DNA of 64,000 nt, taken from NCBI GenBank assembly GCA_935421135.1, contig OW285190.1:15882501-15946500 (forward strand), written 5' to 3'. The position numbers and the translations under genes are program-made. This stretch comes from Bugulina stolonifera. Lineage: Eukaryota > Bryozoa > Gymnolaemata > Cheilostomatida > Bugulidae. Below the pieces are notes generated by a model that had not been told where the DNA came from, did not search any database, and saw only the letters and a program-made list of their open reading frames with translations. Shown here in pieces: positions 13,371 to 27,600 of the stretch (position 1 is the first letter of the stretch; the number at the start of each line of letters is the position of its first letter).

Positions 13371-14017
13371 TTTATAAAAAGCATTCGCATCTGTTGATAA
13401 ATGCCTTACAGTGTTTGTATCCAAAGACATGCAAATATTATTTTAAACACAATTGAAAAGGAAGAGCTTTTGACACACAGCTTATCATTTAAGTGAAGTA
13501 TGTTTATTTGAAGAGTGTTGCATACAGTGTTAACCCATTAGTCTGCACACCCTGTGAGCTAGCAGCAGGCCTTACAACAGGCCAATAGTATTCCAGATTG
13601 TGATAAAAGTATAATATAAAGGCGCCTAGGCAACATCTGTGTTATATTGCAGTCATTATACACATTATAAACAAATGTGTGTTACACTCAAAGAGTATAT
13701 ATAATTATGTTATCATTAGACCAGTAGAGTCGTTGCTTCTATTGAATACTAATGGAAACACTGCAGGTAGCCCTATAACGAGCAACACATGTGACATATT
13801 GCTGTAACACATGTCTTGCAGCTGTTATACTACCTTAGCTCTTCTTTAGCTGTTTTATTCATAGTCTGGTGGCAAGGCTATCTACGTGTACATCCCCTAA
13901 TATATTATCATCTTTTTGTAAAATAAAATACATGCACTAATTTTTACTTCTAAACTAAGGTTAATAAAGACTGTTTTACTAAAATTTTACTAATTTCACT
14001 TAACCTAGCTGGATAGA

Positions 14018-14345
14018 GCGCTAGGCACTGAAATTCAAAATAGACAGTTCAAAACAGGATGTTTTGAAAGTGGAAGGTGCAACACCGGACAGTTCGAAGC
14101 CCCTAACACCAAAACCCAACCACCAGATTTCAACTAATTTTTATTTGCATTACGATTAGTTTTCTTTAATTAATTAATTTAATTAACTAAAATTAATTAT
14201 CTGTAAGTTGTGTTTTTCAAAATTAATCTACACAGTTTTAAACTGTCCAGTTGTGAAACGTCCAGTTGTGAAACGTCCAGTTGTGAAACGTCCTGTTTTG
14301 AACTGTCCAGTTGTGGAATATCCTGCTTTGAGCTGTCTTTTTCGA
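14018..14345. repeat. Inverted repeat with internal 16-bp tandem repeats
   Basis: The left part contains GACAGTTCAAAACAGGATG (about 14043) and CGGACAGTTCGAAGC; the right part contains CGTCCTGTTTTGAACTGTCC and GCTTTGAGCTGTC, their approximate reverse complements. Between 14241 and 14320 CGTCCAGTTGTGAAA repeats with a period near 16. It is probably a small foldback transposon; ends and target duplication were not defined. Confidence 0.55.
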
Positions 14346-15055
14346 AATGTCCCTTTACCGAAATTCATAGACAGAATAAGTCATGAAACATAAGCATAGT
14401 GTATTCAAAATTATAATTAAATGCTCTTATAATCTGTTCAACACTGACCAATGTGTAACACATTGGCTATAGCTAATTCATACATGTATTATCATAGCAG
14501 CAATGGCATTATTGATTTGGCATAGTTGTTTATCATCATTTGAGTTGTTCTACAATTATTTTAGAAGATGGTCTGTATTTTATTTACATCACTTATTCTA
14601 GTTAGTCACATGATAGACTCTGTTATCATGAGCAATAAATATGATGGTAAATCAATACTTAGTGCTAGAATAATCATATGGAAATGATTAGAGAGGAAGA
14701 AGGATATAACATTAATGGTAATACAGCCAGGGGACGCCTAATTATGATTTCATATTATTTAATAATCATCTACATCTAAATAACACTCTTGAAATCTTGA
14801 ATATAAATGGAAATACAAGAATAATATGTTGGCATATTATGGAGTGTAATAGTTATTAGGGTTATGTCTACTGATATTGCTATTCAAGTTAGTCAAACAT
14901 ACCAGTCATGTACATGTATACAATTTAGTCTGTTTTTCTACACTGTTAATTCTTTTTCCCTATAGCTATTGCAACATAGCCTACATGTAAAATGGTGAGG
15001 GTAGGGGTAGTGTTTCACCTCCTTTTTACTTTGTATGTTTTGTGGCTTAGGCTTG

Positions 15056-15130
15056 CCTATTGCAAATCACAAGTATATGTAGATTGGTACATACCAATCT
15101 ACATATACTTGTTTTGTGATTTGCAATAGG
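15056..15130. repeat. Near-perfect 75-bp hairpin
   Basis: The left arm 15056-15089 (CCTATTGCAAATCAC...GATTGGTA) and right arm 15092-15130 are reverse complements apart from a 5-nt insertion in the right arm, with only a 2-nt loop. Confidence 0.9.
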
Positions 15131-18100
15131 CTACTGGTAAAATATGATTACCAGTGAACATGTAAATCTAATAGTCAGCTAACAATCTGATTGTGACACG
15201 CTGTGTTAAAAAAACATGTTAGTAGCCACATGAGATATGAAAGGAAGCAACTAAATCCAGCTAATAGGCCTACACATGCCTGTTCCCACACATAAGTGTA
15301 TGGTGGCCCATATTATAACTATATGAAATTTGTAAGCGCACAAGATAATAATAGACTGCATGCACTATTAATAGAGTGCATTCACTTTTAAAGTGTAAAA
15401 TGGAAGTTTTCAAACAAAATACTGTATGCTGCTTAGGTGGCAGCAGGGAAGGTTAAAAGTTTAGTTCTGATACCTCTATCTTGGAGCCATAAATATAAAT
15501 TGGTCAATTTTCCTAGTCATTTACCTTTTGTGCTTTACATGTATTTAGTATGTTATGTGCACATGGGATACACATTTAAAAAACTGTCACATAAAGACCT
15601 CTTTACAATAAATTTATATTACATCCGCACATGCAGTAGAATTTAAACTACATGTCTCTCTTGTGAGTTATGTTCCCTTAGCTGATTTTTATTTTGTCAT
15701 AAATAATGTTGATAACACAAGAAATTGGTTTGTTAATATCTGCAGCTTAGCAGCATAGTAAAATCATACTGCTCATATGCTCATATAAATGTTTGCACTA
15801 AAACGTCTGGCTTACAGAGCCTCTGTATGAAACATCCTACTAAGTGAGTATCATGCATTACAGTACTTTTCTGTATGTATAATAATAATAATAGAGACTG
15901 TCAGCTAAATTTTACCAGCCCTTGCATAGACTCTTCGGCTCCAAGTAAATCTAAACCTGATGCAGTGACTGACCAATGGGGGCATTTACTTTTTCTTAAC
16001 TAGAACATGATTGGCTAGAGGTCAATATCATGCTGCTGCTGAACGACTTTACTTGTTAATGACAAACAGTATGCAAGTTAATGTACTTCAGGTGTTGCGT
16101 TACGTTACGTGGTTCTAGATGATTATGTAATCTACTCATACATTATATCTATTATTAAATTTTGAAGTTTTAATTGTACAATTTTACAATAATTTGAACT
16201 TTTGTAAACTAAAGTTTGTAGTGCTAGGCTAACCGGTAGGCTGAATGTTTACTTGCCAATCGCATTATTGCATAACCTGAGCGTGTTTTATCCAACGTCG
16301 TCCCTGCTGTTGGGCAGCCACGTTGAAGAACTGTTTGGTGCCACGGATATTATTGTTATCATGATTACATGGCAGGGCTACACTAAAATATATAAGCGAG
16401 TGACAGCTTAAAGTAAGTTGCACATCGCCTACTTCTGCTCTATAGCCGCTTCAGATAGCCTAAATACCTACACAAAAAACAAGAGCAGTTTTATGGAATA
16501 ATTGCTCAACTTTAGGCAGATGCAAATCACACATAAACTGCTTACCAGACCAAAACTATGTAACCTCCCAAAGTGCAAGATTCTCACGTCTGAGATAAGT
16601 ACATTGCACTGGGAGCAGCTGCCACAAAGTGTAAGCAAGCAGATGCTTGGTAAGCCTACTTAGCTAAAACCAAAGTTCTTATGAAATATGCTGGTACTCC
16701 AACCCAGCCTTCAAACTTTTAAACCCATGATTGTAATCTTGCTGTAAAGAAGTTCTCTAGCAGAGGGCTGAATTGATCCCACTCATACTTTGCTTTCACT
16801 GGTATGTCAGATGAATCATTCTGTTAGGTACAGTAGTGGAGAAATTTAGATAGCCTTAGTTCCTTGTTTGTGGTTGGGGTAAGGGCGGTCAGCCAGCAGA
16901 ATATAGAGAAGACAACTTCTCCTGCTTCATTTTTGGCGAAGAACAAAGGCTATCTCAAATTTCTCCACTTCTGCACCTAACTCTCATTCTGGTAGTATAA
17001 TGGAGTACTTTCATCCCTTAGCGTTACTATAGTATTACAACCTGCTGATCTACCTGCAGTTGCAGAAGCAACTTCTAGAATATAAATCATCGTCTAGAGG
17101 GGAGCAACAGGTAGACATGTTAAGGCAGTAGTCTGTAGGCCTATATTTCTAACCACCTTAAAGTGTGTAATCTAAATATACTTACACATTCATGTTATCA
17201 TAATCTCAATCAGATTCAATAAATACATGTATAACCAAAGCAATTGTAAAGCAACCAAAGCAATACATATTATTCAGTAAAGCAATAATAATGGCTCCAT
17301 CAGCAAGCACAAGTTGGCAAAAATAGCTATCAGGTAGATACAGCTATATAAGTCTAGTTGCCAAATAGCTATAGAATCAGCAGATTGTTTTATAGTTGGC
17401 AAATAGCTTTAGCTGGCAGGTAGCTATAAAGTCAGCCAATCATACTGTTTGAATTCAAATTGTTCAAGAAGGAAGGCCTCTCAATAATACTGACGTTGTA
17501 CTAACCTGAATTTTTGTTAGAGTAAAGAATCCAATGACTTTACTTCCCTTGTGGATATGTTTTGCAGAACTAACTATATTATGCCATGTAGAACATTGTT
17601 TATCTAAATTACCATTGCAGTAGCTGTGTGTAGTTGGTTGGATGACTTATACCAATATGATCATGTGATGCACATAACCAGCTTGTTAGCAAGTAGATGG
17701 CGTGGCATCACCCTGGTTTATGACAACTGTATACGGGTACCCTTACCGCATTGCATGCTTCCTCTATACAAACTGAATTTCTGTATTATTTTAGAGATTC
17801 TTTGTAGTGAGGCAGCTGAAGATGAATTTGAACTACAACTAGATAATATCATGCTGGAGCCTGCATCATATAAACAAGTATTTTAATAGCTTTAGATTCT
17901 AAATATGAACTCTCACACACTGTATGGGTCGCCCCTCCAATAACCTGAGAAGGTTGCCCTCAAGAGTAAAATAAGTACATGTAATGTTTAAAATAAAAAT
18001 GTAATTCTTACAACTAAATACTAATACTAAAGTCTTAAACTAACACAAGGTAAATGCCTAGGTTTTGCTGCCAAAGATTAGTGCTTGCTTGACTCACATA

Positions 18101-18149
18101 AAACTTTAGGAATAAGTAACTAGTAAACATCAATTAAATAAGTGCTATA

Positions 18150-18580
18150 CCATGTAGGTAGTTAGTAGAGTAGGCCTAAGTACATACATGTAAGTAAGTG
18201 CCAAGTGCTATATTATATACAGTAGGTAGGTAATAGAGTGAGTATGTACGTAAGTAGGTGCTACATTATAAGTAGGTAGTAGAGTAAGTACATACATGTA
18301 AGTAAGTGCTATACTATAAAGGTAGGTAGTAGAGTAAGTATGTAACTAAGCGGTATATTACATAAGTAGGTAGTAGAGTAAGTATGTAAGTATGTGCTAT
18401 ATTGTATAAGTAGGTAGTAGTGTAAGTATGTAAATAGGTGCTATATTATAATAAGTAGGTAGTAGTGTAAGTATGTAAGTAGGTGCTATATTATATAAGT
18501 GGGTAGTAGTGTAAGTATGTAAGTAGAGTGTGCTATATTATATAAGTAGGTAGTAGTGTAAGTATGTAAGTATGTGGAAG
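18150..18580. repeat. Degenerate 44-50 bp tandem repeat, about 9 copies
   Basis: Copies of AGTAGGTAGTAGTGTAAGT followed by ATGTAAGTAGGTGCTATATT recur at about 18157, 18223, 18271, 18322, 18365, 18410, 18454, 18498 and 18545. The later copies are the most regular, with a 44-bp period. Confidence 0.85.
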
Positions 18581-21500
18581 ACCATGTAGGTAGTACTCAA
18601 AGCTAGTAAGGAAGCCTTCATGGTTGGCAAAATGTCAAAGTGAGTGCTTGCTGGTAGGCAGAGGCTTTCCTAAGTAAAAGACCAAACTTGGAGAGATAGA
18701 AACATGGCTTGTGGAAGTTACAAAAATGTTTATGATTTAACCCTCAGCTTTCACATTTTACTCAACTAGCTGTAACTATATGAAAATAATAATATAGTGT
18801 ATGCTGATATGTGCTACTGATGGAGCAATAACCAAGTTGAAGTGTTGTGAAATAATATAGTAATATTACATACATATTAACAACAATGTGCATTCACTTA
18901 GCTGGGCTCCTACAGGCACCTGTTTAGGCAGGCACTGTCTGCACCAGCTACAATGATTATGTTATATAGAGGGGTAATGTGTAGATCTGCTAACCAGTTG
19001 CAGTCCAGTCATGCTGTAATGAAGGAGCGGATCCAGAAAAATATAGCTATGCACTTATTGCAGAGAATTTGTTTATGAGCAGTCAAGGATTTCTGTTACC
19101 ATGACAGCAAAAATTAACCAACTGTAACCGGAGTGTTGTGCCCAAGGTGCTTTAACGCCCAATTATCAAACATAGTGACCCGGGAGGTGAACCAGTCCTA
19201 CCTAGCAACCAGTGCCACCTAGCAACCTGGCTACCTTATTATTTCTCCTGACTGTTAACGTACCATTAAATTCCCCATGGTGAACATTTGTGTCTGGGCC
19301 TTCCACTCTCGCAAGTGAAGACTTTCAAGCACAAATTCATTTTTAATTTTGCGTAACTAGAACTCAGTTTTTTACTTTCTTAGATTTTCCAAAAAGAATG
19401 AACACCACTGCACAGCTAATATGCTACAAATAGTACAGCATATACATCATATGTCTTGTTAGTGTTATTAATAGCAGAAGTAACTTCTGCATCCAGCAGC
19501 TGCTGTAAATGAAAATGCAGATTTTTCCGAGACACGCTGGCGCCAAAGAACATCTGCGCTGTGTTTTCCAGGTTTGTAGCCTTGGCCCATCAGCCTGTAC
19601 TGTATGTGCGCCGAGGAAGTATAAAAAATATGCAGGCCTTACCTGCTGGTAGATTAGATAGCAATATTCACAGTAGCTTATCAAACTTAACCAATTCAGC
19701 AATTTCAGATAAACTGTAAAACTAAAATTTTAGATAGGACTTTTAAAGTAGAAATAATTTCTAGGCCTATTCTATTTAATACAGTTATGTAAGCTATTGT
19801 ATTCCAACTTTTTACATGTTCATGCATTGTAGACGACTCCACATTCACTTTAATAGGTGGATAGACGACAGGTATTCTAATAGTAGCCTCTAGAAAAAGT
19901 TAGGAGTATAACTGGCTATAGTATAGCACATACATTGAGTGGACAGCCTGATAAGGGTGGGTGGTATCTCTCCCCTTCCTGATGCTGGTTTGTGACAAAA
20001 CGGAACAAACAAACAACCAATACATAAATAATATTAACTGACAAGTTCATCACATGCTGGTACCAAGTGACCATATAACTAAATTTGATTTCATTGGCTA
20101 GCTGGTTGACCGCAGTCTACTACTAATAATAGTAATGTGGTGATGGTTACTAGGTCTGTGGTCTTTATTACTACTGATGTAGTACCATGTAGCCAATGAT
20201 AATATACATTATACATTATCATTGATGTAGCAGTGTATTCTAGTGACCCTGACCTAACTATCACTATTTATTGCCAAAATAATGTGTGATTACATGTGTA
20301 TTTTTTTTAGTCAAATTAATTGCACAGTATTATGGGTATGTAGCTATGAATGATTTATAGGTTCATAGTACTAGTTCATGCAACATACATGTAAGCAGTG
20401 ATCTAATAGTATTATAACTAAGAACAATGAAATGTGCATAAGTAGATTATTATTCAGCAAACAGACCTCACTTACTTTTGACCTAAATAATGCAGTAGGC
20501 CCATTGGATATAGTACAGGTACAGACCTACTAATGGCACAACCTAATGGACTACAGGATGGTACTACAAAGCTGTACAACTGAAAAGTGTCACAATTCAC
20601 TAAAACACTCATAGAATAATCGATTACTACTGCATATATGAACTCACAATGCTAGCAGCCTGGTATGTGCACACATAATATTGTAAATTATTACTGAGCA
20701 AAGAGAGCACAATTCCCTTAACTATCCGTAGGCCTAGTCTATGGTACACATAGAATGTAAATAATTGCAGAGTATCAATATTATAATATATAAGGCCTAG
20801 TAGGCCTACAGACTGGCTTTGCAATCTCTGACCCTTATATGGACCACCATAAGGTACAGAAATGGGGTAATTAATAGGGGAATAATCTATAAATGGTGGT
20901 ATGGACAATTGAGAAATAAGCCCCTAGCCTAGTACAAGCATTATTGTAACATTCAATAAGATAGATTATGTAAATAATATAGGCCATCACTACAATGTAC
21001 AATGTATATATTTTGTAATAAAAATGCTAGGCTACAGCTTGCTAAAATGTGCTGGTCTGCTGTAACTAGTTGTGGCTGTGACTGCTGTAGTAGCCTTACC
21101 AGTTCAGCTAACACTAAGTGCTAAATAAGCCTTAGTATAACAAAACAGAATGTACTTTATCTAGCAGGCCTCTGTTAACACAGAGAAACGTTAAAATACA
21201 GGCTAACTTACCTACGTCTATATATGTCCTATATCTCCAATTTGCTAGGATTGTGTTAAATTGTGTCCATTTTTATCCAATACGTACAGAAAAACTAGAG
21301 AATTATCAGCCACTGTTTGGCTGTTTGCTACCAACTACTAATGCCTACAATGAACTGTATGTAATTCCTGCAATGCTAAAAATGTAACAATCAATAGTAG
21401 TGAAATAAAGTTTAAGCCAACATTGGCCATCTGTTCAGCAATGTAGACTTAGGTCTTTCATTTTTTTCCATCTTTCAGAGGGTGGCTTTGGTCACCAGAC

Positions 21501-22353
21501 AGTAGGATCACTTTATACATTTTATGACCAGTGGGTGGAGCATCCCATTAGTAGACATAATATTGACATAAATACATCAAACTAAATAGAAACAATGCAG
21601 TTCTGATGACAATGTATTGAAAACAAATTAATGTCTCTTTGCAAAGTAATACAGAATTGTCATTGTTTAGGAGACAATGGCTGTCAGTGTGATAATAGAC
21701 TAGGCAATTTGGTAATTCAATATGATGATATACTGTATGACTAATGGGTGCTTAATTTGGGAACAAATCAAATAAAACTCCAGCATTCTGTAGGTGCTAT
21801 AGTGTACTTACATGTACACTATATAGGTGATGGGAAGAGAAGGGGTCTACTACACAGTAGAATTAGTTCCTATTACATTGATGAAAACAATAGGCCACTA
21901 ATATTTATTTAAACTTAGTTTTACCAAAATCATTTTTGAGAATTTACATATAAAACTATTAAAACATTTGATGCTACGATAATTAATAAAAGAACATCAT
22001 AGACCATTTTTTATAATTCTAATAATTGTTCACAAATTTCTGTGACTGATTTATCGACCTTGGCAATATGGATGAAACAACCATGGTGGTGTTTTATTGT
22101 TACACATGATATCAATAATGAATGCAGCATATACCCAACCACAGACAAGGAAATTGCCACTAGACTCTACCAAGTACGAGGATAATCACAGCATACATCT
22201 GGTGGTTTGTACTGAGTTTCAGACCATGTGATTCATGGAGTTGCCACGCCTACTCTGGGACATGACAACTCCCTACAAATAATGTTTCGCTTGACTTTTA
22301 ACTATTTTATGCTGACCTACAGCAGTTCACTGACTGCTAATTCTATTAGCAAC

Positions 22354-22684
22354 CATACTTGCCAAGTGTCCAGATTTTGTCAGGACACCCCCTGGTTTTT
22401 GTATCTGTCCCTACTAATTTTCCAGCTGTCCTGATTTTTTGTCTATGGTGAAAGTGCTACCAACCCCCATAAAACACAAGATACAACCTAAAATAAGTCA
22501 TTTTCATGAAAGAAAACGTTTTAAAAGCCACTAAATAGCAATAAAATAGATAATTTAATACTTTTTAGAGATAACTTTTATTCAAATAATATACACCTGA
22601 ACTATGTCCAGGGATTCTGGTACTTGTCCAGGGTTTTTGAGCAGACAAGTCCAGATTTTTTACTCTCGCTCCTTGGGAAGTATG
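22354..22684. mobile_element. hAT-like MITE, 331 bp
   Basis: It is flanked by an 8-bp direct repeat TTAGCAAC (22346-22353 and 22685-22692). Terminal inverted repeats are CATACTTGCCAAGTG at the left and the complement of CATACTTCCCAAGGA at the right. Interior segments with GTCCAGATTTT / GTCCTGATTTTT also recur. The 8-bp duplication points to the hAT superfamily. There is no coding capacity. Confidence 0.75.
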
Positions 22685-24627
22685 TTAGCAACCTTTACTT
22701 GAGGGCCTATACATGTGTACATTACATACAGTAGCATGGGCACAGCTGAACAACTATTGGTTAGGATTGGTGCACATCATTTGCCTAAAGCCTGATGTTA
22801 ATGTAGTATAGTATGTGTGACAGGTGGTATTATCCCCCATATTATATCACATGATGAACTTTGGTTTTCTGTGACACGGCATAGAATATACAGGTTTTTT
22901 AAGACATGATGGTAGAGTATCTACTACAGCAGGTGGCTCTCAGTTACCCAGAAATATCAGACGGACAACGCATGCACAAAACCAATTCTAAACTACCCAC
23001 ATGGAAAAACAAGTAACAGCTCTATGTAAACAGAGAGTCAGGAATTCTGGTGGGGATACTGAACCAGATGTATACAGTCATGTAATTCTCCAGTTTGCCT
23101 TGCAGCCCTCATAGTGTCAAACAGTCAGTATTTGTCGTCAGAATGGACTTTGAACATCCCTATCCACAGTGTGTTTTTGTAAATTCGAGATTGTCTGATG
23201 TCTATTATAACATCGATCGTCTAAAACTATGTATGGTACATTTAACTATAAAACATGTTTTAATAGCTACATGTTACTACTCAGCAAGCATTTACCGGTA
23301 TAGATACATTTAGTATTAACAAGATGTACATGTGTAATAACTAGGCATGCAGAATAATGCAAGCTGATGTCTACAGTGGTACCTGTAGCTTGGTGTAGTG
23401 GGGGTTCTATGCAATGTAATGCTTCTACATGGGTAGGGTGGGGTCATCTCTAGTAGGTTGTTTCCACTATATTGCACAAGCCTGCAAGAGAAGAGCTAAG
23501 GCTAGTAAGTTATTTAGCTTGAATACTATACAACCTAGTACTAGCAAAAAGGCAATGATATGCATTTTAACTTGTTGTTGGAGACACCCAGTAATATGAA
23601 TTTACCAAGTTAAATATCTCAATGTACACTACATGTATAACACTGTAAAAATCATTCTCAAAGACAATAGCCATGTGGCCCTCTAGGAAAACTAGAATAT
23701 ATGTAAAATCCGGACAACTTGACACACTCGAAGAGTCTACTCACTCTTCATATAGAGCAAAGGTACACCAAATTCCTAGTAACTAGTTCAAAATGGCCGA
23801 TTTAGTACCCAAGTGAACCTCATCTGTGTGGTAGAGTGCTGTTTTACTGGTAGTCCAAAGTTGTCTTCAATTAGCCTCTTAATTGATACACAGTGCCTGC
23901 ACGTTTTTACATAACATTCCTATAAGCAGTTTGTTACTTGAACTCCCGGTCTAAGATGTATCAATAAGATTTTATGGGCCACAGGCTCATGAACTAGACA
24001 CAGCTCTGTTACTATACATTACAATGACATCGGATTTCTCTTCATAAGTATATTAGTTATCACACTGTACTGACTGAAAATTTATATTCTATATAATAAG
24101 ATGCATATATACAAAGAAAGGATCCAGATATAAAGGCAATAGCATAGCTAGTTGGAATTCCAACCTCTCAAAAATAAGATTTATCCATAAAAACAGGGAA
24201 GGTCATACCATGACTATGCTTATCTAAATAGACAGTGTAGTAAATGCAGCCACACATGTGTTACAAAACAGTACACACTAATAAGTGATAGAAATGCCTA
24301 CACACAAGAGTTGTCTTTCCATACTGAAATAATGACTATGACAATCTAGCCTTAGATTTAACCCTAAGGAGAGTTCGGGTACCATTGGTCCTCAAAGAGA
24401 GGTTTGTAGAATATACTACCAACAGAAGCCAGTAGAGACTAGAATATATATGCATATACATGTAATTTGGTGCTGCATAGTATGTACAGTGTTGGTAGTA
24501 GAAATATTGTGATGGGAGACATCATTGGGGCAGAAAACCGTGCATGTTAAACTGCTTGATCTCCACTGGTTATGTGATGAAGTGCACGATATACATATTG
24601 CACTGAATATGTGGACAATCGAGCTAG

Positions 24628-27600
24628 CTATGCTCCCAGTATCTACAATATAATAATGTAACATTAGTTTACAACATGTTAGAACAGGTTTTATGGGGTG
24701 CCCTAGCATAACCCCCTTCAAGAGTCTGTTCGTTCCATGAACAGAGATTTGGCAACTTACTGTATGTCACAAAACCTGAGTAGAAAGTGATTTGAACAGG
24801 GTGAAACAAATTTTATTTTGGATTTTCCTTCCTTTGCAAAAAACGTTACTGTTGTCATAGCAGACTTGGAGTTGTCCCCACTGCAGAAGGAATAGACAAC
24901 TCCAAACAAATATCATATGCTTGAGATTCTATTCAACCAAACAATATCCAAGCACACATATATCTTCTGTTTTCGAATAACATGTTTTGTTTCCAAAATA
25001 TATACATATACAATAATGAAACAGGGTACCTCTTTGACTGTTGACTTGATAAACTCCCTCTTGCTAGAGAGGTCGTGGTTAGGGTACATATCAATGAGCT
25101 GTTGACGGACTATCTTCATCGTAACTAGTTCCAGATTAGCGGTCTTCAGTATCTCTTTAATCTTCTTAGTGATGATGTCATCCTGTAAACATAGTGGTAG
25201 CCATATGTAATACATTCCATGATTGTAGTAACTACAGTTTCAGAACATCAATGTGGAGTTATCCTCTTTTGATTGTGACAACATTTTGTAAGCTGCTAGT
25301 CACCCAGAGAATTTGTTTAAATTTATATTTAGTACTAATTTGGTGCTACAAGCCACCCATATTATGTTTTTATTGTCGGAAACTGCGAAGGCAAACAGTG
25401 TTGTTAACTCTTACAGTTGGAGGAGCGTCTGGGTCTTCCTCTTCCTCCTCCTCTTCTATAAACTGTTTAGACTTGTTTCGACCTCGACCTCTACCCTTAG
25501 CACCTGTTTTCTCATCCTTGCCCTTAGCTGGAGTCCTCGATTTTCTAGTTGGAGATCGAGTGGTAGAGTCTGCTGGGGCCTTGGTGGTTGTCCTTCTCTT
25601 CTTGACAGCAGACTACGGTTAGAACAGCGTAAGCATACTGTATTACAACAAACACATTATATATAAACTAGTGGTAGGATGTTGTCTAAATTGAACTGTA
25701 ATATTAGCTCAACCAATGTCAGGGAGTGTGATCACGCCACACACAGTCTGATTAAGCGTGTTGAATCTGTACACATTTAGCTGCCACCTGATGCATATTT
25801 ATTAACATATGAAGCGCTACCTTTTCCACCGTATTGTCGTCTTGTTCATCAGCCGAGTCCTCGACATCCTCCGCATCATCTTCATCTTTAGACTTCTTTG
25901 CAGCCTTTGCTTGAGCACGTTTACGGTTTCCTACAATAAGAAACATTTTCAGTCTGCGCATGAAGGAGTGCTGTCGTGATTGGTTAATACTAGATAGAAA
26001 AACTCCAATTATATAACTTGCTAGAAACCTGTTTAGGTTATTGGCTGGTGGATTGGTACTAAGCGTGCCAATCAACAACAAACCGAGCCTTTGTTGCGAT
26101 GGAGGGGGCATACCATGGTTGCGAACCCTGTGAAGAACTATACATTGGTCCTAGTATAAACACCCCTACACTAGCTAGCTGACACAAATAAATTAATTGA
26201 AATGTTCACACACCTGCATCTGTCTTCTTCTCTTTAGCAGGTGCACTTTTAGCCGCAGGAAGAAGGAGGAAATCTAATAGCCTGTCTACTATGCTCTCTT
26301 TACTACCACTGACTGGTAGCTGTAGCATAGTACACCATGACTTCAGTACTGGCAGGTTTATCCTAAAGTACAATAAGGCTCCTTTGAGTTTAGCAAAGAT
26401 GAAATATTAATACTAAATAACTGGGAAATGATAGAACTCTTATTCGGTTACTATCAACACCGCAGAACCATGTTTCAAAGATACATGTAACACAACTTTA
26501 AAATTGTTTGTTGAATCTTATGGTCAAAGGGTGAGAGACAATTAATCTCCAGTCAACCAATTCCAATAGAATCATAGCAACAAAAAACCATTTAAACAAT
26601 GCCTCAAACAATACATTTACACGTAGATTATTCAAAGATCGAAGTCGAGTAATTTTTAGCAGCTAGTAATAATATAGTACCAAGACCTATCTGGAGACCT
26701 ATGGAGTGAATGTTGCTAAATGCAAATTAGTTAAACCTTCAAAATTCTAGAATAACTACACAGAGAACATTGTATTGTACAAAGTCAGATGTCTGTACTG
26801 TATAGTAATAGTAAGTATGCGATTTACTTGGAGATTGACAGATGTTTTCTTTTGTAGTCACCATCATCCTTGGTAAAGGTCCAGCCGCAAAAAGCCCGGA
26901 TATTCTTTTTGATCTCAGTTGAGGTCTATATGAAGATACAAATACATTTATATACCTAAATGTGCAGAACCATGTTAGAATATTGGAGTTGTCTATTCTT
27001 ATTCGGGAGGATAACTTCCAAATCATATTCACCATGAAGGCTTAGACCTACGTGTCAAATAAGAACACGTCAAATGAAAGGTGATTCTGCTTGAAGTTCA
27101 AAGGTCATGTGTGCACAAAAGTGAATGACTTAAAATTAAAACTATTGGTGGCGTTACAGTATGAAAATATGGCCTTATGATCGATTTACTCTTTCCGGCA
27201 AGCTGACTCTAATAAAAGAGTATAAAATATTTATTCTAAAAAACTGGCTTAGCATTGGAAAAATCTGCTTTTAAAATTAAATATTATATGGAATCTTTTT
27301 GTTATTTCAGAATTTTGGATTGTTATGACTGTTTCAACAGAAATAATATCACCTTTGCTAATTAGATGGCCTGCACTTCAGAATTTAAAGTCATTAAATT
27401 TGACGGCTTCAAAGTTAAAATTTGCATGTTGGTAGTTTATCTTGTTCATCATCTTGAGAATATTTCAAAACGCAAAGAGATGAGTTTTTCATATTTATTC
27501 AGTATAAAAGTCAATTTTAAATATGCAATTGTTAGTCTTCTAGTTCTCCACCTGGTTACAATGATATTATCATGCAACAATCACATTGTGTACATGTATA

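Larger units (their letters stand above)
13371..24627. other. Gene-poor stretch between MTG and DEK
   Basis: About 11.3 kb with no supported coding sequence. It may hold the promoter and non-coding 5' exons of MTG; a locally GC-richer patch near 16220-16340 could be promoter-like, but I see no decisive signal. Contents that can be named are listed separately: inverted repeats at 14018-14345 and 15056-15130, a degenerate tandem array at 18150-18580 and a MITE at 22354-22684. Open frames here (for example 15437-15646, 17626-17886, 20627-20908) are short and without domains. Confidence 0.6.

Noticed and set aside
17626..17886. Plus-strand 86-codon frame ending in an acidic segment
   Set aside because: No splice partners or family similarity found; could be chance in AT-rich DNA.
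25194..25666. Plus-strand frames of 142 and 117 codons with Ser-rich runs
   Set aside because: They are antisense to the DEK acidic exon 25612-25415; the Ser run mirrors the Glu run.
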